DNA of 37,187 nucleotides from Promethearchaeota archaeon (GCA_016839765.1 JAEOTP010000051.1:1-37187); one strand, 5' to 3'. Counted from the first letter of the stretch, positions 24,455 through 33,460 are shown. A program made the numbers and translations. The notes: generated by a model from the letters alone, not told the origin.

Positions 24455-25063
24455 ATGGAAGAAGAAAAAAAATTCACACGAGATAAGGACGAGAAAATTA
24501 GACTCATTTTTCAGACTTTTGCAGATTTAGTTAATGAAAAGGGATATGAAAACATAAGTATAAGAGATATTACAACTAGAGCTGAGATAGGCATTGGTAC
24601 GGTTTATCGCTACTTTCCTAAAGGTAAGCCCTCAATTGTAAGTGGGTTTTTTGAACATGCAAAAGAAAAGATCCTTGATATTAATGCTATTAAAAAAATT
24701 GGAGATAAAAATTTATCAGCAATATTTGATCTTTATATTAGAAATCATCTAAAAACTCATCGTGAAAATTTTGAGATTCATCGAGCTTATGAGCAAGCTA
24801 TATTAGCCAATAAAGAACTATTTTCAAATGTTAAAAATTCTGTAGATGATATGTTCAAAGATATAGTAGATACATATAAAAAAGAAAATATCTTTCGTGG
24901 GGTGCCAGACGATCTTTTACTAAAAAATAATATTTTATTCTTTAATCTTATAGAAGCAATCATTCATCGCCATCTTTTTATCATACCTTTTTTTGAGACA
25001 GATGAAGAATTGGTAGAATTTATCAAAATATTAATTATGTGTATTATTAAAACTCAAGTATAA
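24455..25063 (+). CDS. TetR-family transcriptional regulator
   Basis: The protein of about 202 residues has the TetR N-terminal helix-turn-helix (about 34-54) with ISIRDITTRAEIGIGTVYRY and a helical ligand-binding C-terminal domain. The frame is open from 24386, but that start would place the operator inside the coding sequence and add a hydrophobic stretch, so ATG 24455 (MEEEKKFTRDKDEK) is preferred. TetR proteins repress their own and neighbouring genes until a small ligand binds. The divergent nitroreductase and the palindromic sites support autoregulation. Confidence 0.9.
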   Translation: MEEEKKFTRDKDEKIRLIFQTFADLVNEKGYENISIRDITTRAEIGIGTVYRYFPKGKPSIVSGFFEHAKEKILDINAIKKIGDKNLSAIFDLYIRNHLKTHRENFEIHRAYEQAILANKELFSNVKNSVDDMFKDIVDTYKKENIFRGVPDDLLLKNNILFFNLIEAIIHRHLFIIPFFETDEELVEFIKILIMCIIKTQV

Positions 25064-25073
25064 AATAATATTT

Positions 25074-25931
25074 TTAACTCAAAATTTTATTAAATTCACT
25101 TCCTATTATACCGGGATTTTCTCCAAGATATGAGTGGGGATTACAAAATAACAAATAAAAGTAAGGTTCAAACAAACCATCAATGCTCGGTCCTACGTCT
25201 GATTTGTATATATAAACCCACAATTGCTCGTTGGCATAATTAGCTTGTCGGTAAATCCAGTTTAAAGGAGAAATTTCAGGGATATTTCTAATACTTCTTA
25301 AAATTTCATGTACATCATCCAAATTATACTTTTTACTTAGTACGATAATTGGTGAGAGATCAAATGAGGTAATACATATTCCATTTAGACCATAATTTTT
25401 TAAATGTATTAAAAAATCGTTTCCCACACGATTAATTTTACTTTTGTGATGTTTCACACGATTCCTTGCTTCAGCATCACTTAAAATATCAATTATTATC
25501 TGCTCTTCAGCAGGTAAAATTTCCATAGATGAACTCAGAGGGATTTTATCGGTGATGATGGATTTGTAAATTAAATTAATTTTTTCGAAAACGGATTTAT
25601 GAAATAAATATCTTTCTGTTTGAGCAGTAATTAATACATTTCCACTATATTTAGATTCTCTTTTTTCCATATTAATTTCATTACTAGAATCAAATTCAAG
25701 GAGCTTAATATTCTTATTCATACTGTGTGCGAATTTAAATAATGCAGAAACTAATCCTGCATGCAACTCAAATGAATTAGCGTGATCAAAATTATCTTCA
25801 TGCTCAATAGCTTCTTTTGAGAAATCAAAAAACCTTAGATACAATTTAATTCCTTTTGGTAAATCTTTCAAAACTAAATGGTAATATGGAAATCCGTAGC
25901 TGCTTATAACTGAAAACTTGTAAATCGTCAC
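25074..25931 (-). CDS. Putative longin/roadblock-like domain protein
   Basis: The 285-residue protein starts MTIYKFSVISSYGFPYYHL and contains LHAGLVSALFKFAHSMNK followed by NVLITAQTERYLFHKSVF and EKINLIYKSI. This strand-helix-strand order resembles Asgard longin/roadblock-like domains of the profilin-like fold (about residues 1-140). The C-terminal half (about 150-285) has no clear match, though it has a mixed helix-strand pattern. In Asgard genomes such proteins often accompany small GTPases as candidate regulators. The reading is by pattern only, so moderate confidence applies. It ends ten bases after the convergent TetR gene. Confidence 0.5.
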   Translation of the reverse strand: MTIYKFSVISSYGFPYYHLVLKDLPKGIKLYLRFFDFSKEAIEHEDNFDHANSFELHAGLVSALFKFAHSMNKNIKLLEFDSSNEINMEKRESKYSGNVLITAQTERYLFHKSVFEKINLIYKSIITDKIPLSSSMEILPAEEQIIIDILSDAEARNRVKHHKSKINRVGNDFLIHLKNYGLNGICITSFDLSPIIVLSKKYNLDDVHEILRSIRNIPEISPLNWIYRQANYANEQLWVYIYKSDVGPSIDGLFEPYFYLLFCNPHSYLGENPGIIGSEFNKILS

Positions 25932-26013
25932 TTTTCTAGATAAATCCTACATTAATTAACTTTTTTTGACCAATTTTAATATATAACTTTAGTTTTATAA
26001 AATTTCGTGGATA

Positions 26014-26661
26014 TTATTTTTTTTCTTGAAGGTTTAAAATTTCTTTTAATTCAATAAGGTTTCTGATATTAAAATCAGCTAGCTCGTAGATTTTGCCTTT
26101 AGGGCTGAAATAACAAGACTTAATACTAATTGCATGTGCCGTTTGGATGTCAATCATCCTATCACCAACTGAAATTACTTTCTCTTTCGGTATTTGAAAT
26201 TCATTAATTAGATATAAAAAAGATGCGGGGTTTGGCTTACTCGGGAAGCCATCTTTATTTGTAATAACTTTTTTGAAAAGATATTCCATATTGTAGTAGT
26301 GTAATAATTTAAATAAAGTGATGGATCCACGATGAGTGACAATGAAATTTTTACCGCCCCTTTTTTGAATATCTGTGAGAATTTCTTTTGCTCCTGGAAA
26401 GGGAGGTTGCTGAGATTCTAGATTTACCAAATACTTTTTACTGAATAAATCCTGAAATTCTAATTTATTTATATTGAAATCTGAAATAATTTTATCAAAA
26501 CAAAATTTCAGACTTGTTTCACACCATTCTTGAACCTGATTCATATTCAAATGTATGTTAAATTTAATTTTCATGATTTCTGTTATTACTGAAGCTAGAT
26601 GTGGATAGGTATTAAATAATGTGCCGTCAAAATCCCAAATGATATATTTAAAGTTATGCAT
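26014..26661 (-). CDS. HAD-family phosphatase (phosphoglycolate phosphatase-like)
   Basis: The 215-residue enzyme has all four HAD motifs: DFDGT (Asp10, Asp12), the Thr in VTHRGS (109-110), Lys142 in SKPNP, and GDRMID (166-171). A helical cap lies between motifs I and II (about 20-85), as in type C1 phosphatases such as phosphoglycolate phosphatase and beta-phosphoglucomutase. It should hydrolyse a small phosphate ester in the cytosol with Mg2+. The substrate is not readable. It lies 52 bp downstream of the GyrI-like gene on the same strand. Confidence 0.9.
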   Translation of the reverse strand: MHNFKYIIWDFDGTLFNTYPHLASVITEIMKIKFNIHLNMNQVQEWCETSLKFCFDKIISDFNINKLEFQDLFSKKYLVNLESQQPPFPGAKEILTDIQKRGGKNFIVTHRGSITLFKLLHYYNMEYLFKKVITNKDGFPSKPNPASFLYLINEFQIPKEKVISVGDRMIDIQTAHAISIKSCYFSPKGKIYELADFNIRNLIELKEILNLQEKK

Positions 26662-26713
26662 AGCACCATCTTGTAATTTTTTTTTAATCCAGAACGACGT
26701 AGAAGAATTGATT

Positions 26714-27220
26714 CTATTTTTCCCATAGCTGAAGCATAAGATTAAAGATGAGTTTCTTTTCGCTATTTTCTACCATAGCAGGATACCAATTAAGGTGTTC
26801 TTCAAAACCTAATTCATAACCAAATTCTCCTTTTATTTCACCTATAAATTCATATTCACTTTCATCGACCCATTTCCATAAATTAGCCCAAGTTTCTCCT
26901 ATTTGCTCTACCCCCTCACATCTGGATACGGCATAAAGACCTCCAGGTATAATACGAACGGATATATCTTCATCAATTGAAATATTGGGAGTAAATGTTA
27001 TAAAATAGCCATAGCCATGGGGCTCTGGGTTCTTTGTTGGATATGTATTTCTTCCAAAGATGCGTGCGTTGGAATCTTTCTTTAATAACTCCTTTTCTTT
27101 CGCCCAAGATTCTGCCTTTTTCCACGAATCATATTCTGGCGCCTCTGAGAGTGCATGGAAATATGCAGCACGCATAGATTTGATCCTCTCAAGCGTAATT
27201 TTTTCCTTCATAAAAATCAT
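26714..27220 (-). CDS. GyrI-like small-molecule-binding domain protein
   Basis: The 168-residue protein matches the standalone GyrI-like/effector-binding fold: MRAAYFHALSEAPEYDSWKK at the start, GYGYFITFTPNISIDED in the middle, and PGGLYAVSRCEGVEQIGETW then LNWYPAMV at the end. The family binds small hydrophobic or charged ligands and includes the C-terminal effector domains of AraC-type regulators and cyclopropanoid hydrolases. No DNA-binding domain is attached. The start may be ATG 27220 or a nearby ATG at 27211; both leave the first strand intact. It is the first gene of a short minus-strand group with the HAD enzyme. Confidence 0.82.
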   Translation of the reverse strand: MIFMKEKITLERIKSMRAAYFHALSEAPEYDSWKKAESWAKEKELLKKDSNARIFGRNTYPTKNPEPHGYGYFITFTPNISIDEDISVRIIPGGLYAVSRCEGVEQIGETWANLWKWVDESEYEFIGEIKGEFGYELGFEEHLNWYPAMVENSEKKLIFNLMLQLWEK

Positions 27221-27738
27221 TTTTTAAATACTGTATTAAAGATATTACAGAATTTAATTAAAATTTGAGGAATACCAGATTTTTTCTCAAAACATTGCTG
27301 ATACAATAAAACAGATTAATATGGAGAGTAATACTTTTTTCAGAAATTTATCCCCAAAACATGACAAATTTTCATTATTTATTAAGAAAACATTGATGGT
27401 GTTTGTAGATTCCATAGAAATTAAATTTAGAACATCTTATACTTCAGAAATTTACCATTTTCTAGCACCAAAAAAACATGATTATATCGGGATAATTATA
27501 AAAATTACATTCATATTTGAAGGAGGTAATGCTGAATGAATAGGTGAAAAAATTAGAAAAAGTATTTCTAAATAAATATTACTATAGTCAGCTTTTTCTG
27601 GTTTACTTTCTTTTTCCTTAAGATATATTTATCTTATATGATGAAACATTTTCTACTAACATTTTGGACAATCAGAGCAGGCCTCCCTAGCTTAAGATTA
27701 TAAATTTATAGGTTTTAAATAAAGCTTAGCACTTTTAT
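27221..27738. other. AT-rich intergenic region with an uncertain small frame
   Basis: This 518 bp region separates the GyrI-like gene from the receptor gene. It holds a plus-strand frame at 27321-27539 (72 codons, starting MESNTFFRNLSPKHDK), which has no recognised motif and may be a decayed gene or chance. A strong ribosome-binding-like ggaggt at 27521-27526 is followed only by a four-codon frame. AT-rich palindromes include TAAGATA/TATCTTA (27619-27636) and TATAAATTTATA (27699-27710). I see nothing else. Confidence 0.35.
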
Positions 27739-29868
27739 TTAGTATAAACTTGGAATAATGATACGTTTATAAATTAATGAGTTAATGGCATCAAAAATTA
27801 GGTCTTTATTTTCTTCGCTGATGATATTAACTAATTCTTCCAAATAAAAATGATGATTATCTTTAGAGATTGAATGTATCACATTAATAATACGCATTTC
27901 AATTTTTGGTATATTGTTTTCTCTTTTAAGTTTAGAGATATTTATTCTATCGGAACATAATTTGAAAGGTTCTTTATAAAAAAGTTTTAGATGATCACTT
28001 AATACTGAAGGGATTATTTGATTGAAATTATCTAAAGAGCCATCAAATTCTTCTAATTGATCACTAATTTTAAGATTTAAACTTGAAGTTAAATCAACAA
28101 TTTTCTGTTTTAATCTCTGAGATGCTTTTTCTTTTAGAATTAGAATAATTCTGATGTTATTTTTATCACTAACTAGACAGTTAAAATATTTAAAGTCAAA
28201 TTCAAGTAACTTTTTTATATCATAGGGCGCAGCTGAAGCCTCAGAATAATATTTATTATCCTTTTCATCAGTTATTTCTTTCGCCATTGCCGTTAAAGCT
28301 TGAATAAAACCGGGAAATAATATTTGTTTTTCTTTTTTTAACATTGAATAGCTCTTATAAAAAATTGGGATTCCACTATTATTTTGAACGATTAAAATGG
28401 CTTGAATATTTATTGAATCTTTGAATTTTTGTATCCTCGATTGCAAATTGAAACCTCTTTTTTTCTTTCTCGGGATTATGACATGTGTTCTTAAGCTTAA
28501 ACTAGAAAGAATTGCGATAATTACAAAAGAACCAATTAAGATTATCATAATCAAGGTGTATGAGGGAGATATATCTTCATAAGAAATTAGTAATGATACA
28601 TTATCAATTGAAATAGTGATTTTTTTATCTAATACGAATTCATCTGCCAAAAAAATTTGAAAAGAGACCGATATATTTACTTCTTTTAATATTAATGCTG
28701 TAACATCAAAACCATCTAATCCTATTTCTTGAAAAGATGTATTAAATGAAATTAATCGTATTTTTCTCTCATATAGAAAATCATTTATAAAAATTCTTAA
28801 TTCAGAGTTCAGAGAGCGGCTTTCCGGCCAAATTTGATTGATTTTATAATCGAAATTTAAAATAGCACTTGTAATTTCGATATTATCTCCGGTTACTTTA
28901 TTACCTATTTGATTCCAAGATATATAAGTTAACTGGTCTATCTTTTTCTCATAACTAAATGTAAAATTTACAGATTTAATCAGTAATTCATGAAATTCAT
29001 CATTATCATATGTTCCAGAATTATCTGCGGTGTATATTCTAATTCCTAATGTAATTGTAAAATTAAAATAATTTGTACTAAGTACAGAGGTTAAAAAATA
29101 AATCAGGTCATCTTCAGGATAAGATATTAAATATGAATTCGGTAAAGTATCGTCTCCAGGTGGATTGCCTTGCCCTAAATCAGTTGGTTGAAGATACGCC
29201 ATTTCATATACCTTACCTTTTGGTAGATCAGATACTAAGACATAGAATCTAACATAGTCATAGGATTCTTGTTGATCTAAATCATCTCCAGGACAATCAA
29301 CATCTAGATCGACTGTTGCGTTTACGACTACTTGAATTGATGCAGATTTTATTACGTAATCAGACATATCTACAGACGTGGTAATATTTCTGTCCCAATG
29401 GACGCTTGGATTTTGATTTGCATTCTCATCATCAAAAAGATGATATACTTTCAATCCTTCTGAGTCTGAAAAATTGCTACTGGGGCCCTGTGGAAAATCT
29501 GGATTTGGAATAGCCACCCAATTTGAACCTATCGGTGGTGTTTCTACCAATGAAAATGTTCTTTGCTCACCTAAAATTTCAAAATTCCCTTGTCCTGATT
29601 TAATAGATGCGTTTACATCTGTAGGATCTCCTCCAGATAACTTAAACCATGAATTTGTAGGATTATCGAAAGAAGGATTTGAAATCCACTCTTTATTAAA
29701 TTCTTCATAAGTGCTATGGGTTTTTAAATTAGCAGAATCAAAGAAATTCCCTTTATTAATATCAAATAAAGTATTGATATTTGAAATCGTAAATAGAAAT
29801 TTGCCACAAAAGCACAAACTTAAAATTATAAATATTGAAACATAACTTAGTTTCTTATACATTCTCAT
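27739..29868 (-). CDS. Transmembrane receptor-like protein with cytosolic longin-like domain and winged helix
   Basis: Residues are counted from the upstream TTG at 29910 (723 codons); ATG 29868 (709 residues) is preferred, giving a signal/anchor (about 15-42). A large beta-rich extracellular region follows (about 60-445), with NYFNFTITLGIRIYTADN and KKITISIDNVSLLISYED. One membrane helix lies at 452-472, then a basic PRKKKRG stop-transfer. The cytosolic part has a longin/roadblock-like domain (about 502-650; IQAILIVQNNSGIPIFYKSY then NIRIILILKEKASQRLKQKI), and a C-terminal winged helix (about 669-720; FYLEELVNIISEENKDLIFD). It is divergent from a small GTPase, which suggests that outside signals act on that GTPase. 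No such fused protein is known to me. Confidence 0.7.
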   Translation of the reverse strand: MRMYKKLSYVSIFIILSLCFCGKFLFTISNINTLFDINKGNFFDSANLKTHSTYEEFNKEWISNPSFDNPTNSWFKLSGGDPTDVNASIKSGQGNFEILGEQRTFSLVETPPIGSNWVAIPNPDFPQGPSSNFSDSEGLKVYHLFDDENANQNPSVHWDRNITTSVDMSDYVIKSASIQVVVNATVDLDVDCPGDDLDQQESYDYVRFYVLVSDLPKGKVYEMAYLQPTDLGQGNPPGDDTLPNSYLISYPEDDLIYFLTSVLSTNYFNFTITLGIRIYTADNSGTYDNDEFHELLIKSVNFTFSYEKKIDQLTYISWNQIGNKVTGDNIEITSAILNFDYKINQIWPESRSLNSELRIFINDFLYERKIRLISFNTSFQEIGLDGFDVTALILKEVNISVSFQIFLADEFVLDKKITISIDNVSLLISYEDISPSYTLIMIILIGSFVIIAILSSLSLRTHVIIPRKKKRGFNLQSRIQKFKDSINIQAILIVQNNSGIPIFYKSYSMLKKEKQILFPGFIQALTAMAKEITDEKDNKYYSEASAAPYDIKKLLEFDFKYFNCLVSDKNNIRIILILKEKASQRLKQKIVDLTSSLNLKISDQLEEFDGSLDNFNQIIPSVLSDHLKLFYKEPFKLCSDRINISKLKRENNIPKIEMRIINVIHSISKDNHHFYLEELVNIISEENKDLIFDAINSLIYKRIIIPSLY

Positions 29869-30142
29869 AATATCAGAATTAAAATATCTAATCCTTAACT
29901 TTATTAGCAAATATACAATAAAAGTTTTCTAATATATATATTTTCAAATATTTAGTTTTTCAGAATAAACCACTTTATATTAACCAAAATTTTTCGATTA
30001 CTACTCTATAATAATACTGATCTTCCTACGATAAGCAACTCAAACCTTTTTTAAATTGGAATGTGTTATACAATTTTAAAATTCTGTTATTATCAAAACC
30101 TTTAAAAACTTTAGCACTATAGTTTACTAGGATAAGAGATTT

Positions 30143-30166
30143 TACCTAAAATCTTTATTTTAGGTA
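30143..30166. promoter_or_regulatory. Perfect 10-bp inverted repeat upstream of the GTPase
   Basis: TACCTAAAAT (30143-30152), a CTTT loop and ATTTTAGGTA (30157-30166) form a perfect inverted repeat ending 27 bp before the GTPase start. It could be an operator or an RNA hairpin in the leader. The receptor gene's winged helix makes a link tempting but unproven. Confidence 0.5.
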
Positions 30167-30193
30167 TAAGAATAAGTTTTGAGATATAATTAG

Positions 30194-30742
30194 ATGTTCC
30201 TATCAAAAACAGATCTTGCATATAAGATATGTTTATTTGGAAATAAGCAAGTTGGTAAATCTTCTTTAGTCAATCGGTTTGTAGATGGACGATTTGAATT
30301 TGATTTAAAACCGACTATAGGTGCGGCTATTTTTGTAAAAACTATTGAACTTTATAATAAGGTGATCAAACTTCAAATATGGGATTTTGGGGGTGAAGAA
30401 AGGTTCCATTTTCTTTTGAAATCATATGCCTATGGATCCTTTGGAGGAATTTTCATGTTTGATTTAACCAATGCTCATAGTTTAAATGAGATTTACGATT
30501 GGATTTCTATATTTCGGGGTTCATTGGATTATAACTTCAAAAAAGCTCCAATTTTATTAGTAGGAGGAAAATCGGATTTGGAAAATCAAAGAATCTTTGA
30601 TAGTGATGAAATAAAATCTTACCTAACTTCCTTAAATTTGTTCGATTATATTGAGTGTTCATCTAAAACAGGAGAGCATGTAAATTTTGTATTTGAAACA
30701 ATAGTATCTAAGATTATAGAAACATTTACTGATAAAAAATAA
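30194..30742 (+). CDS. Atypical Ras/Rab-like small GTPase
   Basis: The 182-residue protein has P-loop GNKQVGKS (16-23), switch I threonine 41 in KPTIGAAIF, and G3 WDFGGEERF (63-71). G4 is changed: GGKSD (124-128) instead of NKxD. G5 reads CSSKT instead of SAK. The position of the catalytic Gln is Glu68. These changes suggest altered nucleotide selectivity or slow hydrolysis. The C-terminus (ETFTDKK) has no cysteine, so no prenyl anchor is expected. The gene is divergent from the receptor-like gene across 325 bp, and a perfect inverted repeat lies in its leader. It probably acts with the receptor's cytosolic domain. Confidence 0.93.
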   Translation: MFLSKTDLAYKICLFGNKQVGKSSLVNRFVDGRFEFDLKPTIGAAIFVKTIELYNKVIKLQIWDFGGEERFHFLLKSYAYGSFGGIFMFDLTNAHSLNEIYDWISIFRGSLDYNFKKAPILLVGGKSDLENQRIFDSDEIKSYLTSLNLFDYIECSSKTGEHVNFVFETIVSKIIETFTDKK

Positions 30743-30779
30743 AGTATTAATTATAAGTGGAAACTAAATTCTTACCAAT

Positions 30780-31790
30780 CTAAGAACTCCTAGATAAATT
30801 TTTAACTGGTTTTCTTTTGCCGAACCACAGTAAGCCATACAAGCTTATGAACACAATCAACATAGCAATAATCTGGTACACTTCAATAGACTCTTTCAAA
30901 ATGAATAACGCAAAAATCATGGTTATCATAGGAGTAGGTGTTGTGACTGTGCTAGCTACTGATACATCAACATGCTTTACAGCATAAAACCAATTTACAA
31001 GTTCTAAGTAATACACAATTCCCATTAGAAATCCAAATAATTGGAATTCAAAGTTTAACAGCCCATCAAAAATATTTGTAATTCCATTAATAAGCGAGGA
31101 AATTCCAAAAAGAATAATGGACGATATAAGCACTCGAAAGAAGGTTACCTGATTAGGAGTGATAGGAGATGTATCAAGCGTGTTCTTTATGGTAACATGT
31201 GCTATACCCCAAAGAAAAGGTACTATAAGAGCAACTGCAAACCATGGGGAAAAACCACTAATGAGCCATGTTCCCTCTGTACCAAGATAATAAATCCCAA
31301 TTATCATGATCAAAGTGAAAACAATCTCACCTAATCGTTTCTTTTTCTTAAAAAGAATAAATTCCCAAAGGATCGAAAATAAAGGGTATGTTTGAATCGC
31401 TATAGCAGCACTTACTGTCCCTGCTGTCTCAAAAGCAAATACATAAAAAAAAGTAGATATAGAAAAAATGAAACCCGTTATCCCCATAATGAGATATGTC
31501 TTTTTCCGAATTTTCCAATCTACAGATTTTTGAAAAATTCCTAAATTTTTTTTGGAAATTTCAATAATAAATAGGGGCAAAGCACATATTAACTCCCATA
31601 AAGAGAGGTAAAATGCATAATCCAAGGCGTTTAGATCAGAAGGGCGGCTATTTGATATAATGGGTAACATTGCAAGAAGAAATAAGGAAATAAATGAAAG
31701 AAAAATCCCTTTATTAAAGTTTGGACTAAAGTCCAAAGAATTAGCTTTAATTGAGGGAAAATCATGGGCTTCATTTCGCTTTCCTGCCAT
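30780..31790 (-). CDS. EamA/DMT-family transporter
   Basis: The 336-residue protein has about ten membrane helices in two homologous halves, as in EamA (drug/metabolite transporter) proteins. FAFETAGTVSAAIAIQTYPL in the first half corresponds to AVKHVDVSVASTVTTPTPMI in the second. A charged N-terminal extension of about 35 residues precedes the first helix. Members move amino acids, nucleotide sugars, drugs or other metabolites, and the substrate is unknown. The gene is convergent with the GTPase; the two stops are 37 bp apart. Confidence 0.88.
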   Translation of the reverse strand: MAGKRNEAHDFPSIKANSLDFSPNFNKGIFLSFISLFLLAMLPIISNSRPSDLNALDYAFYLSLWELICALPLFIIEISKKNLGIFQKSVDWKIRKKTYLIMGITGFIFSISTFFYVFAFETAGTVSAAIAIQTYPLFSILWEFILFKKKKRLGEIVFTLIMIIGIYYLGTEGTWLISGFSPWFAVALIVPFLWGIAHVTIKNTLDTSPITPNQVTFFRVLISSIILFGISSLINGITNIFDGLLNFEFQLFGFLMGIVYYLELVNWFYAVKHVDVSVASTVTTPTPMITMIFALFILKESIEVYQIIAMLIVFISLYGLLWFGKRKPVKNLSRSS

Positions 31791-31938
31791 AATTTATCAA
31801 AAATAGGTTCACTTATAAACATAGGGGAAATATTAGCTACTTTTCGAATATTCAGTTTATAAAGTAAAACTATATTTTAAAAATATATTAGATTACCATT
31901 CATTATCCATCTTAATATATATATTATTATTTAGACTT

Positions 31939-32415
31939 ATGAAATCAAAAAAAAATCCCTATAATACAAAGGCAACAAATCCTATAGAAGAATTTACTTC
32001 TGTAAAACCAAGTGAGATCCATGGGTTAGGATTATTTGCTAAGAAATTCATCCCAAAGAGTACAATGTTGTGGCATGCGCGCCCACAAGATGTATTAATT
32101 ATAACAAAGGACCAATTTTTAACTCTTGATACTTCTTATAAATCATCATCAATCAAGGACTATATTCACTATTTACTCACCTATTCCTATTATGATAGAG
32201 AACTTGATGCCATAATTTTTTGCTTGGATAATTCACGATTCATAAATCATTCATTTAATGCAAATTCTGGGATATCTGAAGATGAAAGTAGTTTCATTGC
32301 TGTAGCCCAAAATGACATTCAACCGGGGGAAGAAATTACCGAGGATTATTCAAAATATACAGTTTGTACCTGGTTGCTAAAATACAAACAATATTTTGAT
32401 CCCTCTTGTTGGTAG
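31939..32415 (+). CDS. SET-domain protein (lysine methyltransferase-like)
   Basis: The 158-residue protein is a minimal SET domain: IHGLGLFAKKFIPKSTMLW (28-45, SAM-binding), DNSRFINHSFNANSG (97-111, pseudoknot), and IQPGEEITEDYSKY (127-140, catalytic Tyr region). A cysteine follows at 143 and another at 157 near the end, as in some post-SET regions. SET proteins methylate lysines on histones and other proteins. Presence in an archaeon is consistent with Asgard or other archaeal SET proteins, and the substrate is unknown. A perfect hairpin sits just after the stop. Confidence 0.9.
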   Translation: MKSKKNPYNTKATNPIEEFTSVKPSEIHGLGLFAKKFIPKSTMLWHARPQDVLIITKDQFLTLDTSYKSSSIKDYIHYLLTYSYYDRELDAIIFCLDNSRFINHSFNANSGISEDESSFIAVAQNDIQPGEEITEDYSKYTVCTWLLKYKQYFDPSCW

Positions 32416-32417
32416 GG

Positions 32418-32438
32418 ATTTTTCATCTAATGAAAAAT
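32418..32438 (+). terminator. Perfect hairpin ATTTTTCAT-CTA-ATGAAAAAT after the SET gene
   Basis: Nine-base arms with a three-base loop begin two bases after the SET stop codon. This may end transcription or stabilise the mRNA. Confidence 0.5.
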
Positions 32439-32530
32439 GAAAATTCCGATTAAGTAGCTAAAAATCAACCGATGCAATTAAAAATTATTGATCATATCCT
32501 AGACATAAGATTTTAAGCATAATAGTTGAG

Positions 32531-33460
32531 ATGAGTATGTTAGAGGAAGCAGAGCTTAAACCTAAAAAATTAAAATGCCCAAATTGTAGTAATAAGTTTG
32601 TTCCGAAATTTTTTCATCGCGAAAAGGTGAAATTTGAACTTGGAGCACCAATTCATAGATTTAAAATTCCTAAATTTAAAAATTCAAATGGTTATAGCAG
32701 ACCTTATAATATAGTACGCCGATCTTGGGTTACTTTTTGCCCTAAATGTAAATATATTATCAAATTTGCTGCTGAAGTTGGTAAAAAAGAAATGCTAGCA
32801 GATTTTAGCTCATTGCTTCATCTTAAGGAATTCAAAGAAAATGGAAATATCTATGAATATTCTTTTCACGATTACGAAAAACCCTATAAGGAAACTATAT
32901 ATTATAATGAAATATTAATGGAGGACTTGAGAAATGATATTTTGAATACTCTTGAAGATTTAAATTTAGCCCACTGGGGAAAGTTGTATAAGATGTGGAA
33001 GAGTGAATCTTCTATTGATTCTTTTAAGTTTCTAATTAGATTTTATTCACTGATACTGAAACATATTGAAATTCAAGACGTTAAAATCAGCAATGAAAAA
33101 TACTCTGAGAAAATTAAAAACCTAGACCTACCAGAAGTTTTAAAGAAGGATTTACTAGAAATTAAAGAACTTAGAAGGAAAACAATTTATGAATATTACG
33201 ATTTAAACGAAGTGGATGAAGGATTTATCCGTAATATATTTATTAATTTAATGTTTGAATTAGTTTTTAAAAAATTAGAGCCATTGGAATTAAAAAGCAT
33301 TTATAATAAAAAGGATGCCGAAATTTTGGATAATGAGTTTTTATATTCAGAATTTAAAAAGTTATTCAGCAATTATTTAGAAGAACAATTAGGATTAGGA
33401 GAATATGCTAATGAATTTGTAATTTCTTTGTTGAATAAGTTAAAAGTTACTCTAACATAA
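32531..33460 (+). CDS. Zinc-ribbon protein, DUF2225-like
   Basis: The 309-residue protein starts with a split zinc ribbon: KCPNCSNKF near residue 14 and FCPKCKYIIKF about 45 residues later. A helical body follows, with LAHWGKLYKMWKSESSIDSF and several charged helices. The spacing of the Cys pairs and the following helical region resemble DUF2225 proteins, but I would not assert membership. No signal peptide or membrane segment is seen. It is 52 bp before the RCK membrane protein on the same strand, so an operon is likely. Confidence 0.6.
   Translation: MSMLEEAELKPKKLKCPNCSNKFVPKFFHREKVKFELGAPIHRFKIPKFKNSNGYSRPYNIVRRSWVTFCPKCKYIIKFAAEVGKKEMLADFSSLLHLKEFKENGNIYEYSFHDYEKPYKETIYYNEILMEDLRNDILNTLEDLNLAHWGKLYKMWKSESSIDSFKFLIRFYSLILKHIEIQDVKISNEKYSEKIKNLDLPEVLKKDLLEIKELRRKTIYEYYDLNEVDEGFIRNIFINLMFELVFKKLEPLELKSIYNKKDAEILDNEFLYSEFKKLFSNYLEEQLGLGEYANEFVISLLNKLKVTLT

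Noticed and set aside
27321-27539. 72-codon plus-strand frame between the GyrI-like and receptor genes
   Set aside because: No motif, weak leader and ordinary AT-rich composition; kept only as a note in the intergenic entry.
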